In this document: one piece after another, positions 35,234 to 43,530 of the stretch
How positions within the stretch are numbered: the stretch's first letter is position 1
How the letters are laid out: each line of letters begins with the position of its first letter
NCBI GenBank assembly: GCA_012960225.1
Contig: DUBS01000033.1
Span: forward strand, 24,460 to 88,459
Source of the DNA: Gemmatimonadota bacterium
Lineage (GTDB): Bacteria > Gemmatimonadota > Gemmatimonadetes > Longimicrobiales > Gaopeijiaceae
Direction of reading: 5' to 3'
DNA length: 64,000 nt
Notes under the pieces: generated by a model
Database searches by the model: none
Seen by the model: only the letters and a program-made list of their open reading frames with translations
Told to the model about the DNA's origin: nothing
Program-made: the position numbers and the translations under genes

Positions 35234-37351
35234 TCAGTCCCTTACTTCGACCTTCGCGCTGAGAATAAGGTCGTCCTGAGTTATACGGTCCACGATGTCC
35301 ATTCCCTCAACAACCCATCCGAACACAGTATACCCACCGTCTAAGTGTGGAAGCATTGTATGAGCGATGAAAAATTGTGAACCCTCAGTATCTTTCCCGA
35401 GCCTTGCCATACCCACAGACCCTCTTTGGAAAGGTATCCCGTTTAACTCGGTTGTAATCTCAAATCCTGGGCCACCCATACCAGAAAAACCCTCCACGTC
35501 CCCCCCCTGAACTACAAAATTCGGGATGACTCTGTGAAAGGCCACACCATCATAACGTCCTTCTTCACTGAGTCGGGCAATTGTTTGAACGGTATGAGGT
35601 GCATGCTCCGTAAACATTCTGATTCTAATTCGTCCCCGAGTCGTCTCAGCCACCAACTCAGGAGCTTCACCAAGCCGTCCCAAGTAGCCCCAGTCGATTT
35701 GGGTCGGATCGTAGCTTGGCGGCGCAGGCAATACTTCAGGAGGTAACTCCAAGCCATCATCAACTCCGATATCAACAGTTGAAGCCTCTCCCGTCAGTCG
35801 TTCAAGTTCCATAGCCGCGGTCCGCCTTATTGGACCAATTTGGTGTCCCAGTGCTTCTCGGAGAATCAAGTGAGCATCCGGATCACCTGTAATCGCTATC
35901 AAACCCAAGATTTCGACAGCCTCTCGGATCTCTGATCCAGCCGCAAATTCCCGGTATACATCACCCAGGACTCCAGCACTACCGAACTCACCGAAGAGAG
36001 GGTCAGTAAGCATCTCTAACCCAGTCCTGTAGACGCTAGCATCGTCGCTCTGTACTGCACCCGAAAAAATTTCGTAATAGACTCGTCTGAGATCAGGATT
36101 CTGCCTATCCCCAGACCAGCGACTCGCTAAAGATTGAACCGCGGCAGTGTTGACCTCTGGATAAGAGGACCGAGCTGCCTCACTGAGCCTCTGGAGCGCC
36201 TCTGTCCCTCTGATTTGACTAAGGGCGGCTACACCTATTTTCCAACCTGCCGAGTCATCCGAGTTCAGTGAATCCAACCAATTGAATACAAATGGGCCTT
36301 CATTCTGTCGACCTAATAGTCGCAAAAGTGGTCCGGTTACACTTCCACGTTCTAGATCAGAATCAATCCAACTCTTAATACGCGTAATGATTTCAGGAGA
36401 GTGGTCTACTCTCGCAACACTACTTGCCGCCCTGGCAGCCACATGCTCGGAAGAGTCTTCAAGGCCATTCAATAGAACCTCGAGCACCTCCGGTTGAGAT
36501 TCTCGCCCAGTGAGGCCTGCTAGTGCTTCAGCCCGCGCGCGCCAGTCCTGAGCTGCACCAGCCCATCGGGTTAGCCGTCCGACATCTGAATCATCTCCTA
36601 GCCGACCAAGGGCCACGATAAGATGCAGGGCAGCCGGGTCATCTTCCGCAAACAGATCCAGAACCTCTCGGAGACGTAACACTCTCGATGACCACAGGGA
36701 TGTGTCTGTTACACGCCCAAAATAGTATGCCGCAGCGACTCTAATATCCGGGCTGGAATCATCTAATTTACTGAATAGCAAGTCACGGCTGTCCGCATGA
36801 TTCACGTTAAAGACTGCTCCATTCACTGCGAGCGCAAGGACTCTCAGGGGTTCTTCGTCCGTTAGTACATCGGCCGAGAGAAGTGCCTTAGATGCCGAAA
36901 CAGCCCCGATCTTACCTAGAGCTTCTAGGATTCGATACCTGACGTCGCGCTGTGTTTCTCGTGTGAGTAACTCTACTAGAACAGGGACTGAGGACTCATT
37001 GTTAAGCTGGCCAATCGCGAACACGATATCCCGTCGTACTGCCGCGTCCTCTTCACTTTGTAGCCTGGACACCAGGACCGAAAATGTGGAGGGCTCTTGA
37101 ATAGATCCAAGAGCGAATGCCGCTCTAGCTCTCAGAGTAGGGTCCGTTGCAAAAAGCGTTTCAGCTAGACCCAGTGCGTCTCGGTTTACTTGGAGATCGA
37201 CAATAGCTTGAAGTCTAGAATTTCGGAGCAACCCATCGCTCGTGCGCACGGATATCGCGTCGTCCCCTTCGATTGTCGAAGTGCTAATCTGACACCCCAA
37301 GCAAGAGCAAAGAGTGACGAAAACCAATGCGAACCGGCACAAGCTGGACAT
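35234..37351 (-). CDS. HEAT-repeat protein fused to a cyclophilin-type peptidyl-prolyl isomerase, probable lipoprotein
   Basis: 705 residues from ATG 37351 with AGGCGGG upstream; the longer frame to 37453 lacks a ribosome site. A hydrophobic leader ending in a Cys-rich segment (FVTLCSCLGC) points to lipidation. About 500 residues of HEAT-type helical repeats follow (ARAAFALGSIQEPSTFSVLVSRL, RVAAAYYFGRV and others). The last 150 residues are a cyclophilin domain: VAFHRVIPNFVVQGGD, GSVGMARLGKDTEGSQFFIA, and GGYTVFGWVVEGMDIVDRI. The isomerase could act on exported proteins held by the HEAT scaffold. It lies downstream of a barrel gene on the same strand. Confidence 0.9.
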   Translation of the reverse strand: MSSLCRFALVFVTLCSCLGCQISTSTIEGDDAISVRTSDGLLRNSRLQAIVDLQVNRDALGLAETLFATDPTLRARAAFALGSIQEPSTFSVLVSRLQSEEDAAVRRDIVFAIGQLNNESSVPVLVELLTRETQRDVRYRILEALGKIGAVSASKALLSADVLTDEEPLRVLALAVNGAVFNVNHADSRDLLFSKLDDSSPDIRVAAAYYFGRVTDTSLWSSRVLRLREVLDLFAEDDPAALHLIVALGRLGDDSDVGRLTRWAGAAQDWRARAEALAGLTGRESQPEVLEVLLNGLEDSSEHVAARAASSVARVDHSPEIITRIKSWIDSDLERGSVTGPLLRLLGRQNEGPFVFNWLDSLNSDDSAGWKIGVAALSQIRGTEALQRLSEAARSSYPEVNTAAVQSLASRWSGDRQNPDLRRVYYEIFSGAVQSDDASVYRTGLEMLTDPLFGEFGSAGVLGDVYREFAAGSEIREAVEILGLIAITGDPDAHLILREALGHQIGPIRRTAAMELERLTGEASTVDIGVDDGLELPPEVLPAPPSYDPTQIDWGYLGRLGEAPELVAETTRGRIRIRMFTEHAPHTVQTIARLSEEGRYDGVAFHRVIPNFVVQGGDVEGFSGMGGPGFEITTELNGIPFQRGSVGMARLGKDTEGSQFFIAHTMLPHLDGGYTVFGWVVEGMDIVDRITQDDLILSAKVEVRD

Positions 37352-37463
37352 GCTATACCCGCCTAATCCTTGAGCATTACTTTGGCATCTAACTGCGCAT
37401 CTATCCCTAATCCTAATTAAGGGACCCGGCATTCTGTCCCCAGATAGCAGCATTGTCTAGAAA

Positions 37464-38606
37464 CTAGAAAGGCACGAGGTCTAGGTATGCGTCGAACCTT
37501 ACAGAGGATAGAAGGAAGTATCGCAGGTTCCAGGACACGTCCAAATGGACCAACTGATCAAGGATAGACAAGCCAGATCCCGCGGAAAAAAGAGTTTCAT
37601 GATTGTCTGTCTCCCCGTCAAAATGGTGGTCATAAGGCACCCAAGCCCCGTCTGTGAAAAGGGAGAGATCACCAATAGAGAAGGATCGAGCGATTTCTCC
37701 TCGAACACGGGCAAACTGTGCTCCTCCAAGAACTCGCGGTGGAAAACCGCGCAGTGTGCTTGGTCCACCAAGATACCAACCACGCTGTAGTGGAAGATCA
37801 CCAACACTTGTGCCAACCCCAGCCTCTAAACTGATCCGCATGTCAGGGACGATCGGAATATCCAGGCTACCAAGTAAGTTCGCGCGCGCATATTCCGCTG
37901 TCCCTGCCCCACCCTCTAGGGACGCCAACATTACACCGTGAGGGGAAAAAGGATCTGAGCCCCATTTGGAAGTAACCTCTACTGAACTTCCTAGAAACCA
38001 TCCGGTGTCCACCCCTACGTTAGACCGCCACTCTGACTTCTCATTAATAAGTCCCCAAATAGTGAAGTCCGACTCGACTTTTGCGGGGCGATGATACTCG
38101 CTAAACACACGGATCCGAAAAGAGCTCTGCTCCATTGAGGAACGTGCCCATTCCAGAGACGCGCCAGACCGTCGGTAGTAGTCACCATCGTCCCGTCCAG
38201 CAATAAGAGCAGTTATCGAGTTCCCAAGCCTTAAGTGTCCCGCGCGCTCATCGATGGCAGTAAGTTCATGAAACCCACTGAATGTGATCCTGTCTTGTAG
38301 CGTTTCTCGGGTAAAGTCCAATCTCAAATTTGGCTTCAGGTTCGCTAGCCCGAGACTAGCCGTCCCTGTAACTGAAATTGGACCCAGTGGACTTTGTGGT
38401 CGAAATTGGGCCCGAACGCCTGGTGAGAATCCCTCCACTCTGTTGTACCTGAAGAGATCTGGACGTTGGAAAACCCATCTGATCGTCCTCGGGATACCCG
38501 AAACTTCTTCTCCTGAGTACCAATTCTGGCTGAATGGAACCGTATCCCCAGGAGAATAAATAGGGAGTGTACAGCACAAAATAAACTTCAGTGTCACGGC
38601 ACTCAT
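37464..38606 (-). CDS. Outer-membrane beta-barrel protein, Omp85/surface-antigen-like, barrel only
   Basis: 380 residues from ATG 38606 with GAGGAA upstream. An N-terminal hydrophobic segment may be a signal peptide. Alternating strands fill the rest and the chain ends in a terminal Phe (LDLVPF), as recognised by the BAM complex. GGPSTLRGFPPR resembles the conserved L6-loop (V/L)RG(F/Y) motif of Omp85 proteins. No POTRA domains precede the barrel. Relatives with an FRYNRVEG motif usually have a longer N-terminal part, so this may be a shortened form. It may work with the periplasmic HEAT-cyclophilin protein encoded next. Confidence 0.7.
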   Translation of the reverse strand: MSAVTLKFILCCTLPIYSPGDTVPFSQNWYSGEEVSGIPRTIRWVFQRPDLFRYNRVEGFSPGVRAQFRPQSPLGPISVTGTASLGLANLKPNLRLDFTRETLQDRITFSGFHELTAIDERAGHLRLGNSITALIAGRDDGDYYRRSGASLEWARSSMEQSSFRIRVFSEYHRPAKVESDFTIWGLINEKSEWRSNVGVDTGWFLGSSVEVTSKWGSDPFSPHGVMLASLEGGAGTAEYARANLLGSLDIPIVPDMRISLEAGVGTSVGDLPLQRGWYLGGPSTLRGFPPRVLGGAQFARVRGEIARSFSIGDLSLFTDGAWVPYDHHFDGETDNHETLFSAGSGLSILDQLVHLDVSWNLRYFLLSSVRFDAYLDLVPF

Positions 38607-38641
38607 CAAGTTCCTCGCGATGCACCCATTTAGTTACTATA

Positions 38642-38696
38642 GAGGTTACCACGTCACTGCACCTTGATTTGGTTCACTCACCGAAGCGGTAACCTC
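38642..38696. promoter_or_regulatory. Long-spaced perfect inverted repeat in a divergent promoter region
   Basis: GAGGTTACC (38642-38650) and GGTAACCTC (38688-38696) form a perfect 9-base inverted repeat separated by 37 bases. It lies between the divergent barrel-protein and YheT-hydrolase genes. It could be a pair of half-sites bound by a regulator with looping, or a long-loop hairpin. Confidence 0.4.
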
Positions 38697-38759
38697 ATCC
38701 CTATGATACTAACGTAGACCAGTATCACTTCGAATCACCAAATTGGGAGTTGTCAGTAA

Positions 38760-39761
38760 GTGGATGAATTGAACTTTAAGCCCGCTCCATTCTGTGCTGC
38801 TCGCTGGGCACGCGGATGTCACGCCCAAACCCTCATGGCCAGAATATTGAGATCTCAGAATGGCCCAGCATATCGTCGCGAACGGCTGGATACACCTGAT
38901 GGAGATTTCCTCGACTTGGATTGGGGGCCGGAGCCTTCGTCGGATTCACCAATCGCACTGGTACTACATGGCCTCGAGGGTTCTAGCTCCAGGGGGTACG
39001 TCCGGAACATCTGCCGGGAGCTTTTCGTTCGGGGTATTTGGCCAGTCGCTCTGAATTTCAGAGGCTGTAGCGGTGAAGCCAACCGGAGACCTCGCTACTA
39101 CCACTCGGGTGAAACTAGCGACCCTCAATTCATAATCGAGCTTCTTCGTCACCGCTTCCCGGGCAGGCCTATAGGTGCTCTCGGATTTTCGCTCGGAGGA
39201 AACATCCTGCTCAAGCTCCTAGGTGAAGAATCTTCCGGTATCAAGGGGACACTTGACTCTGCAGTAGCGATTTCAGTTCCCTATGATCTCGCCGCTGGCT
39301 CTCAATTTCTGGAACAGTCCCGGATGGGGCGCTTTTATGCTGCTTACTTTCTACGATCACTAAAGCATAAAGTCCGCCTAAAACAAGAACTTCTTAGCCC
39401 AGTACTTGATTTGAATATCGTGCTAAAGTCCCAAACGATTTGGGAATTCGATGACGTTGCCACCGCACCATTGGGTGGATTCGAAAATGCAGCTACTTAC
39501 TACGCAGAATCCAGTAGCTTCAAGTTCTTGGGAGACATCGGTGTTCCTACACTCTTAATTCACGCAGAGGACGACCCTTTCTTACCAGCCCAGGCTATAC
39601 CGAGAACGGAAGCATTAGACAATCCGATGATCCAACTCGTGATTCACCCAGTTGGTGGACACGTTGGATTCCTCGAAGGAACACCTAGGAAACCATCATT
39701 CTGGGCAGAAGTAGAGGGTGCGCGGTTTCTTGCTGAGCAGTTAAATGGTGGTACTCGGTAA
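38760..39761 (+). CDS. YheT family alpha/beta hydrolase
   Basis: 333 residues from GTG 38760. The family's FxPAPFCAARWARGCHAQT N-terminus, VLHGLEGSSSRGYVRNI, NFRGCSGEANRRPRYYHSGET and the nucleophile elbow GALGFSLGGNILLKLLGE match YheT/UPF0017 proteins. The catalytic Asp is in IHAEDDPF and His in PVGGHVGFLEG. It probably acts as an esterase or lipase on the cytoplasmic side; the natural substrate is unknown. Length is normal. Confidence 0.9.
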   Translation: MDELNFKPAPFCAARWARGCHAQTLMARILRSQNGPAYRRERLDTPDGDFLDLDWGPEPSSDSPIALVLHGLEGSSSRGYVRNICRELFVRGIWPVALNFRGCSGEANRRPRYYHSGETSDPQFIIELLRHRFPGRPIGALGFSLGGNILLKLLGEESSGIKGTLDSAVAISVPYDLAAGSQFLEQSRMGRFYAAYFLRSLKHKVRLKQELLSPVLDLNIVLKSQTIWEFDDVATAPLGGFENAATYYAESSSFKFLGDIGVPTLLIHAEDDPFLPAQAIPRTEALDNPMIQLVIHPVGGHVGFLEGTPRKPSFWAEVEGARFLAEQLNGGTR

Positions 39762-39780
39762 TCCCATTATAACTATCTGA

Positions 39781-40290
39781 CTAAGCAGTGGCCTGATCTC
39801 GAAAGAAGACTCGCCCATGCCACATATCTGAAGCTGGACGTTCGAGATCCTCTGAACGTAGGTCATGGATTCTTGTAAGACTGGTATCAAACACTTTGGT
39901 CGCCAAAGTGACAGTTCCAGCTTCAGCGAGTGCCCTGAACTGAGACCTTGATACATTTCGGATGTCAGTCCCCTCTCGATACCAGACCGGTGCGTGGTCG
40001 ACCAATGAGACTCCAATATCTGAACCAAGCGTCCGAAGTTGGTTCACGAGAGCGTCAATAGAACATCCAGAGGGTAATTCAGAGTCGACATCTACACCTA
40101 CAATCAAGAACTGGCTGTCTCGAAGTTCCCCTGCGCAGCGGAGAGGAACCCCATGTGCCTTCCAATCGTCTAAGAAGGAGCGGACTGTGTCGACAAGAAT
40201 CTCAGCCTCTCTACCCAAGAGAGCACGACTGCATGGAAAAACCCATAGCCGCCCGTGGTCTGGTAACTCTTCAAATGAGATTCGTGCCAT
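39781..40290 (-). CDS. Conserved protein of the family often mislabelled 'ABC transporter ATPase'
   Basis: 169 residues. ISFEELPDHGRLWVFPCSRAL, FLDDWKAHGVPLRCAGELRDSQFLIVGVD and PSGCSIDALVNQLRTLG match a small cytoplasmic family best known from Bacteroidota. There is no Walker A or B motif, so the common database label is misleading. The conserved SGCSID region looks like an active or binding site, but no role is known. It begins two bases after the stop of the AI-2E-family permease gene and is probably co-transcribed with it. Confidence 0.75.
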   Translation of the reverse strand: MARISFEELPDHGRLWVFPCSRALLGREAEILVDTVRSFLDDWKAHGVPLRCAGELRDSQFLIVGVDVDSELPSGCSIDALVNQLRTLGSDIGVSLVDHAPVWYREGTDIRNVSRSQFRALAEAGTVTLATKVFDTSLTRIHDLRSEDLERPASDMWHGRVFFRDQATA

Positions 40291-40292
40291 CT

Positions 40293-41375
40293 TCAGATAT
40301 CTGCTCTAACAGTGTCACTCACGGACGTTGTATCGGGAGGGGGGCCTTTATCCAAGAGGATTGCCGCCCATCGAAGATCTTCTGTGTTCTCGAGCAGAAT
40401 CTTGACGCCAACAGTCAGTGGTACTGATAGAAGAGCACCTAGAGGGCCCCAGGCCCATCCCCAAAACAGAAGAGATAGGATAACAACGAGTGTCGAAAGC
40501 CCTAGACTTCGACCCATCCATCTTGGCTCGATGATATTACCAACAACCATGTTTACAAAGATATATCCACCGGCCACGACAATCGCGTGACCGAGCGTTC
40601 CGTAAAGAATAACACTCAATAAAACCGCCGGGATCGCTGCAATGATCGAGCCCACCGTTGGTATATAGTTAAGAAAAAACGCGATCATCCCTAGTAATAC
40701 CGGGAAATCAAGATCCCACGCGTATGCCCAGATTCCCAATGCCAATCCGGTGGCCAGGGATACTACGGTTTTTATACCTAGATAGGACTGGATCTCAGTT
40801 GCGATCTTAGTGAATCGGTCTTCGTCTCCACCACGTACACCCAAGATGTAACGGAATTTCTTAGGGAAAACTGTAGCTTCGCTGAGCATAAAAGCCATGA
40901 TGAGAAACACGACAAATGTGGTGGAAAGAAATTGAGCGATACGCCCGATAGTTCCGCGAGCGATGTCCACCACTGCTCCCGGGTCAATTATGCTAACCGT
41001 TAAATAGTCACTGATCCCGAAACCAATCGAATTCTCCAGCCAGATCATCCATTGGCTCCAGCGCTCCTGGAGATCGAAGGCGTACTGATCAAGGTTGTTT
41101 TGCAATTCAGCAACCGACGGGCTCGCAAGGAGTATGAATAGCCCTATGACAGCTACATTGACCAAAACGGTAATAAGCGTTGCAAAACCGGATGGAACCC
41201 TATGATTCACGAGCCACGTCATGACCGGCAAGCTTAATACAGCTAAGAAAAGAGCAAGTGCTGAAGGAAGAAGGATCGGAGCAGCAAACTGCAAACCGTA
41301 GACTATCACGACTAGGCAAGCCAGAATGAACAGAAATCTGGCTCCTGGTTTCTTTTCCAGCTCGTTAAAGATCAT
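40293..41375 (-). CDS. AI-2E family transporter (PerM-like permease)
   Basis: 360 residues with about eight membrane helices. A pair opens the protein (LFILACLVVIVYGLQFAAPILLPSALALFLAVLSLPVMTWL), followed by a soluble stretch and the conserved C-terminal block GIWAYAWDLDFPVLLGMIAFFLNYIPTVGSIIAAIPAVLLS and NMVVGNIIEPRWMGRSLGLSTLVVILSLLFWGWAWGPLGALLSVPL. Family members include TqsA and Na+/H+ antiporter-like proteins, so the substrate should be left open. It precedes the 169-residue conserved gene. Confidence 0.9.
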   Translation of the reverse strand: MIFNELEKKPGARFLFILACLVVIVYGLQFAAPILLPSALALFLAVLSLPVMTWLVNHRVPSGFATLITVLVNVAVIGLFILLASPSVAELQNNLDQYAFDLQERWSQWMIWLENSIGFGISDYLTVSIIDPGAVVDIARGTIGRIAQFLSTTFVVFLIMAFMLSEATVFPKKFRYILGVRGGDEDRFTKIATEIQSYLGIKTVVSLATGLALGIWAYAWDLDFPVLLGMIAFFLNYIPTVGSIIAAIPAVLLSVILYGTLGHAIVVAGGYIFVNMVVGNIIEPRWMGRSLGLSTLVVILSLLFWGWAWGPLGALLSVPLTVGVKILLENTEDLRWAAILLDKGPPPDTTSVSDTVRADI

Positions 41376-41498
41376 GGTCGATAAGATATATTTGGCACAA
41401 CGTCGAGGGCAGAACGTGTGCCGAAGATATCCAATAAAGAGGGGTCGGTGCCATGCTATTTCAGTTCCGCCGGGTTAATCAACTACAAGTATAATAGG

Positions 41499-41870
41499 AT
41501 GGACAAGGAAATCCCTGCAGAAATCACGATCCCGAAGTCTAATGAGGTCCTGCTCGCACAGTGCCGGGTGGAGACATTTCGCGCTGGTGGGCCAGGAGGG
41601 CAGCACCAGAATAAGACGGAGACCGCTGTCAGGATCGTACACCTAGCAACCGGAATTAGCTCAGTAGCTCGCGATGAGAGGAGTCAGCTTCGGAACCGAC
41701 ATTTAGCAATTAGTCGTCTACGAGAAAAACTCGAAGCTCATAACAAGATGCCAGAACCCCGTCTCCGAACCATTATCCCTAAGCGAGAAAAAAAGAGGCG
41801 GCTCGAGCATAAACGGCAGCGTAGTCAAACCAAAAAGCTTCGTAAAAATCCCGATACGGACTTGGAATAG
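41499..41870 (+). CDS. Stand-alone GGQ release-factor-like protein (ribosome rescue)
   Basis: 123 residues from ATG 41499; the frame back to 41418 lacks support. The peptidyl-tRNA hydrolysis motif is intact (RAGGPGGQHQNKTETAVRIVH, GGQ at about residues 33-35). The codon-recognition domains of RF1/RF2 are missing. A strongly basic C-terminal tail (PKREKKRRLEHKRQRSQTKKLRKN) resembles the mRNA-channel tail of ArfB or RF-H relatives. It probably frees stalled ribosomes. Confidence 0.85.
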   Translation: MDKEIPAEITIPKSNEVLLAQCRVETFRAGGPGGQHQNKTETAVRIVHLATGISSVARDERSQLRNRHLAISRLREKLEAHNKMPEPRLRTIIPKREKKRRLEHKRQRSQTKKLRKNPDTDLE

Positions 41871-41962
41871 CCCCTATTAAATAGATTTCGTTCGAGGTAG
41901 ACATTTATAAGCCTTCTGAAACAACACTCCAGGAAGCCGATACTTAGAAGATTGTTTTCAAG

Positions 41963-42036
41963 TGGGCCCGGAAGGACTTGAACCTTCGACCTGCCGATTA
42001 TGAGTCGGATGCTCTAACCAACTGAGCTACGGGCCC
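41963..42036 (-). tRNA. tRNA with CAU anticodon (Met elongator or Ile2)
   Basis: The minus strand gives a 74-base cloverleaf: acceptor GGGCCCG paired with CGGGCCC, D arm GCTCAGTTGGTTAGAGC, anticodon loop CTCATAA, T arm GAAGG-TTCAAGT-CCTTC, discriminator A. CCA is not encoded. The CAU anticodon fits elongator Met or the lysidine-modified Ile2. The T loop resembles E. coli tRNA-Ile2, but I cannot decide between them. Confidence 0.95.
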
Positions 42037-42186
42037 GTTCGCTACAAGATACCCGCGCACGACGACCCGCGCAGGACTTGAAAGATCCCATAAATCCAAA
42101 TCGTATCTAGACCTATGATCGTGTGAAGCTAGCTTCCGTTCCCTGACCTGGAATGTTGAAATAGAGTTCAGAAAGAGAAATTTCCG

Positions 42187-43530
42187 ATGAAAGTGCTCAT
42201 CCTAGGCGCAGGCGAGGTCGGGTTTCACCTTGCCAAACGCCTCTCACAAGAAACTCAGGATGTAATCCTAATCGAATCGGACTCCGACAGGGCGGAGTTC
42301 GTATCACAGCAACTTGATGTGCTGACTATAGTTGGAAACGGAGCTTCACTGCCGGTTCTAGAAGAAGCTGGAATCGCTGACGCGGGGATGCTTCTTGCTG
42401 TAACCAGCAAAGACGAAGTGAACCTTGTCGCCTCTATGACAGCCAAGGGATTAGGAGTGAAGCACGCTGTCGCACGCATCTCGAATCCAGAATACTACGG
42501 TGAGGGCTCAGCTCTTTCTCGGGAACAAATGGGAATCGATCTAATGATCAACCCAGAAAGGGAATGTGCGAGAGAGATATTCGACCTGTTAAGTAGTGGG
42601 ATCGCGACTGACGTAGTACCCCTGTCCGGTGGTCGCATACGACTCATCGGACTGAGAGTAAAGGCCGGTGCCCTGGTCGAGGGACGTTCGCTTGAAAGGC
42701 TCGCTGCAGAGCTAGAGGGCCATCACTACGTCACTGTAGCTATTGTCCGAAATGGGAAGACCGAAATTCCCAGGGCAACTTCAGTGATCAGGGCTGGTGA
42801 CCAGGTCTACTTACTCTCACCCACAGCAGAGATCGGCGACCTTGCTCCCTTGGCGGGCTACGAACCATCGGTCCTACGCCGAGTCATGATCGCAGGTGGC
42901 AGCACTGAGGGAGAGCACCTTGCACAAATGCTTGAAAGGCAAGGGGTCGAGTGCACCATTCTGGATCACGACCGGCGACGCTGTATCGAGCTTGCTGAGC
43001 ACCTCCCTCGGGCGCTTGTGCTGCATGGAGATGCTACGGACGTGGACCTGCTTGAGATGGAAGGCGTTGATGGCATTGATGGCTTCGTGGCGGCCACAGC
43101 TAGGGATGAAACGAACCTGCTTGCCAGCTTGCTAGCTAAAACCGGTGGGGCGCGAAAGGTCGTGAGCCTCGTACACAAGTTCGAATATCTGCGTCTCGTA
43201 CCACGTGTTGGGATTGATGCAAGTGTGTCCCCTCGTATGTCTGTCGTGAACGCGGTTCTCCGCTATATCCGCCGCGGCAAGGTCGTTGCAGTTGCTAACC
43301 TCACAGGCATCGAAGCTGAGGCCATCGAGTTCACAGTCGAGCCAGAGTCCTTGATTGCCGGCCACAAACTGAAAGAAACGCATTTCCCAAAAGACGCGAT
43401 CATTGGATCTATCTTTCGCGGTAATGACATGATTTTGCCGGGTGGTGATGACCGAATCTTGGTCGGAGACGATGTAATCGTGTTTGCACTCCCATCTGCG
43501 ATACCCGAGGTCGAGAAGCTCTTCGCCTGA
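42187..43530 (+). CDS. trkA: Trk potassium uptake regulatory protein TrkA
   Basis: 447 residues with a duplicated RCK architecture. The first NAD-binding domain starts KVLILGAGEVGFHLAKRL and the second RRVMIAGGSTEGEHLAQML, each followed by a TrkA-C domain (around residues 135-215 and 365-445). It is a cytoplasmic ring that gates TrkH in response to nucleotides. Its TGA shares one base with the trkH ATG, so the two are co-translated. Confidence 0.96.
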   Translation: MKVLILGAGEVGFHLAKRLSQETQDVILIESDSDRAEFVSQQLDVLTIVGNGASLPVLEEAGIADAGMLLAVTSKDEVNLVASMTAKGLGVKHAVARISNPEYYGEGSALSREQMGIDLMINPERECAREIFDLLSSGIATDVVPLSGGRIRLIGLRVKAGALVEGRSLERLAAELEGHHYVTVAIVRNGKTEIPRATSVIRAGDQVYLLSPTAEIGDLAPLAGYEPSVLRRVMIAGGSTEGEHLAQMLERQGVECTILDHDRRRCIELAEHLPRALVLHGDATDVDLLEMEGVDGIDGFVAATARDETNLLASLLAKTGGARKVVSLVHKFEYLRLVPRVGIDASVSPRMSVVNAVLRYIRRGKVVAVANLTGIEAEAIEFTVEPESLIAGHKLKETHFPKDAIIGSIFRGNDMILPGGDDRILVGDDVIVFALPSAIPEVEKLFA

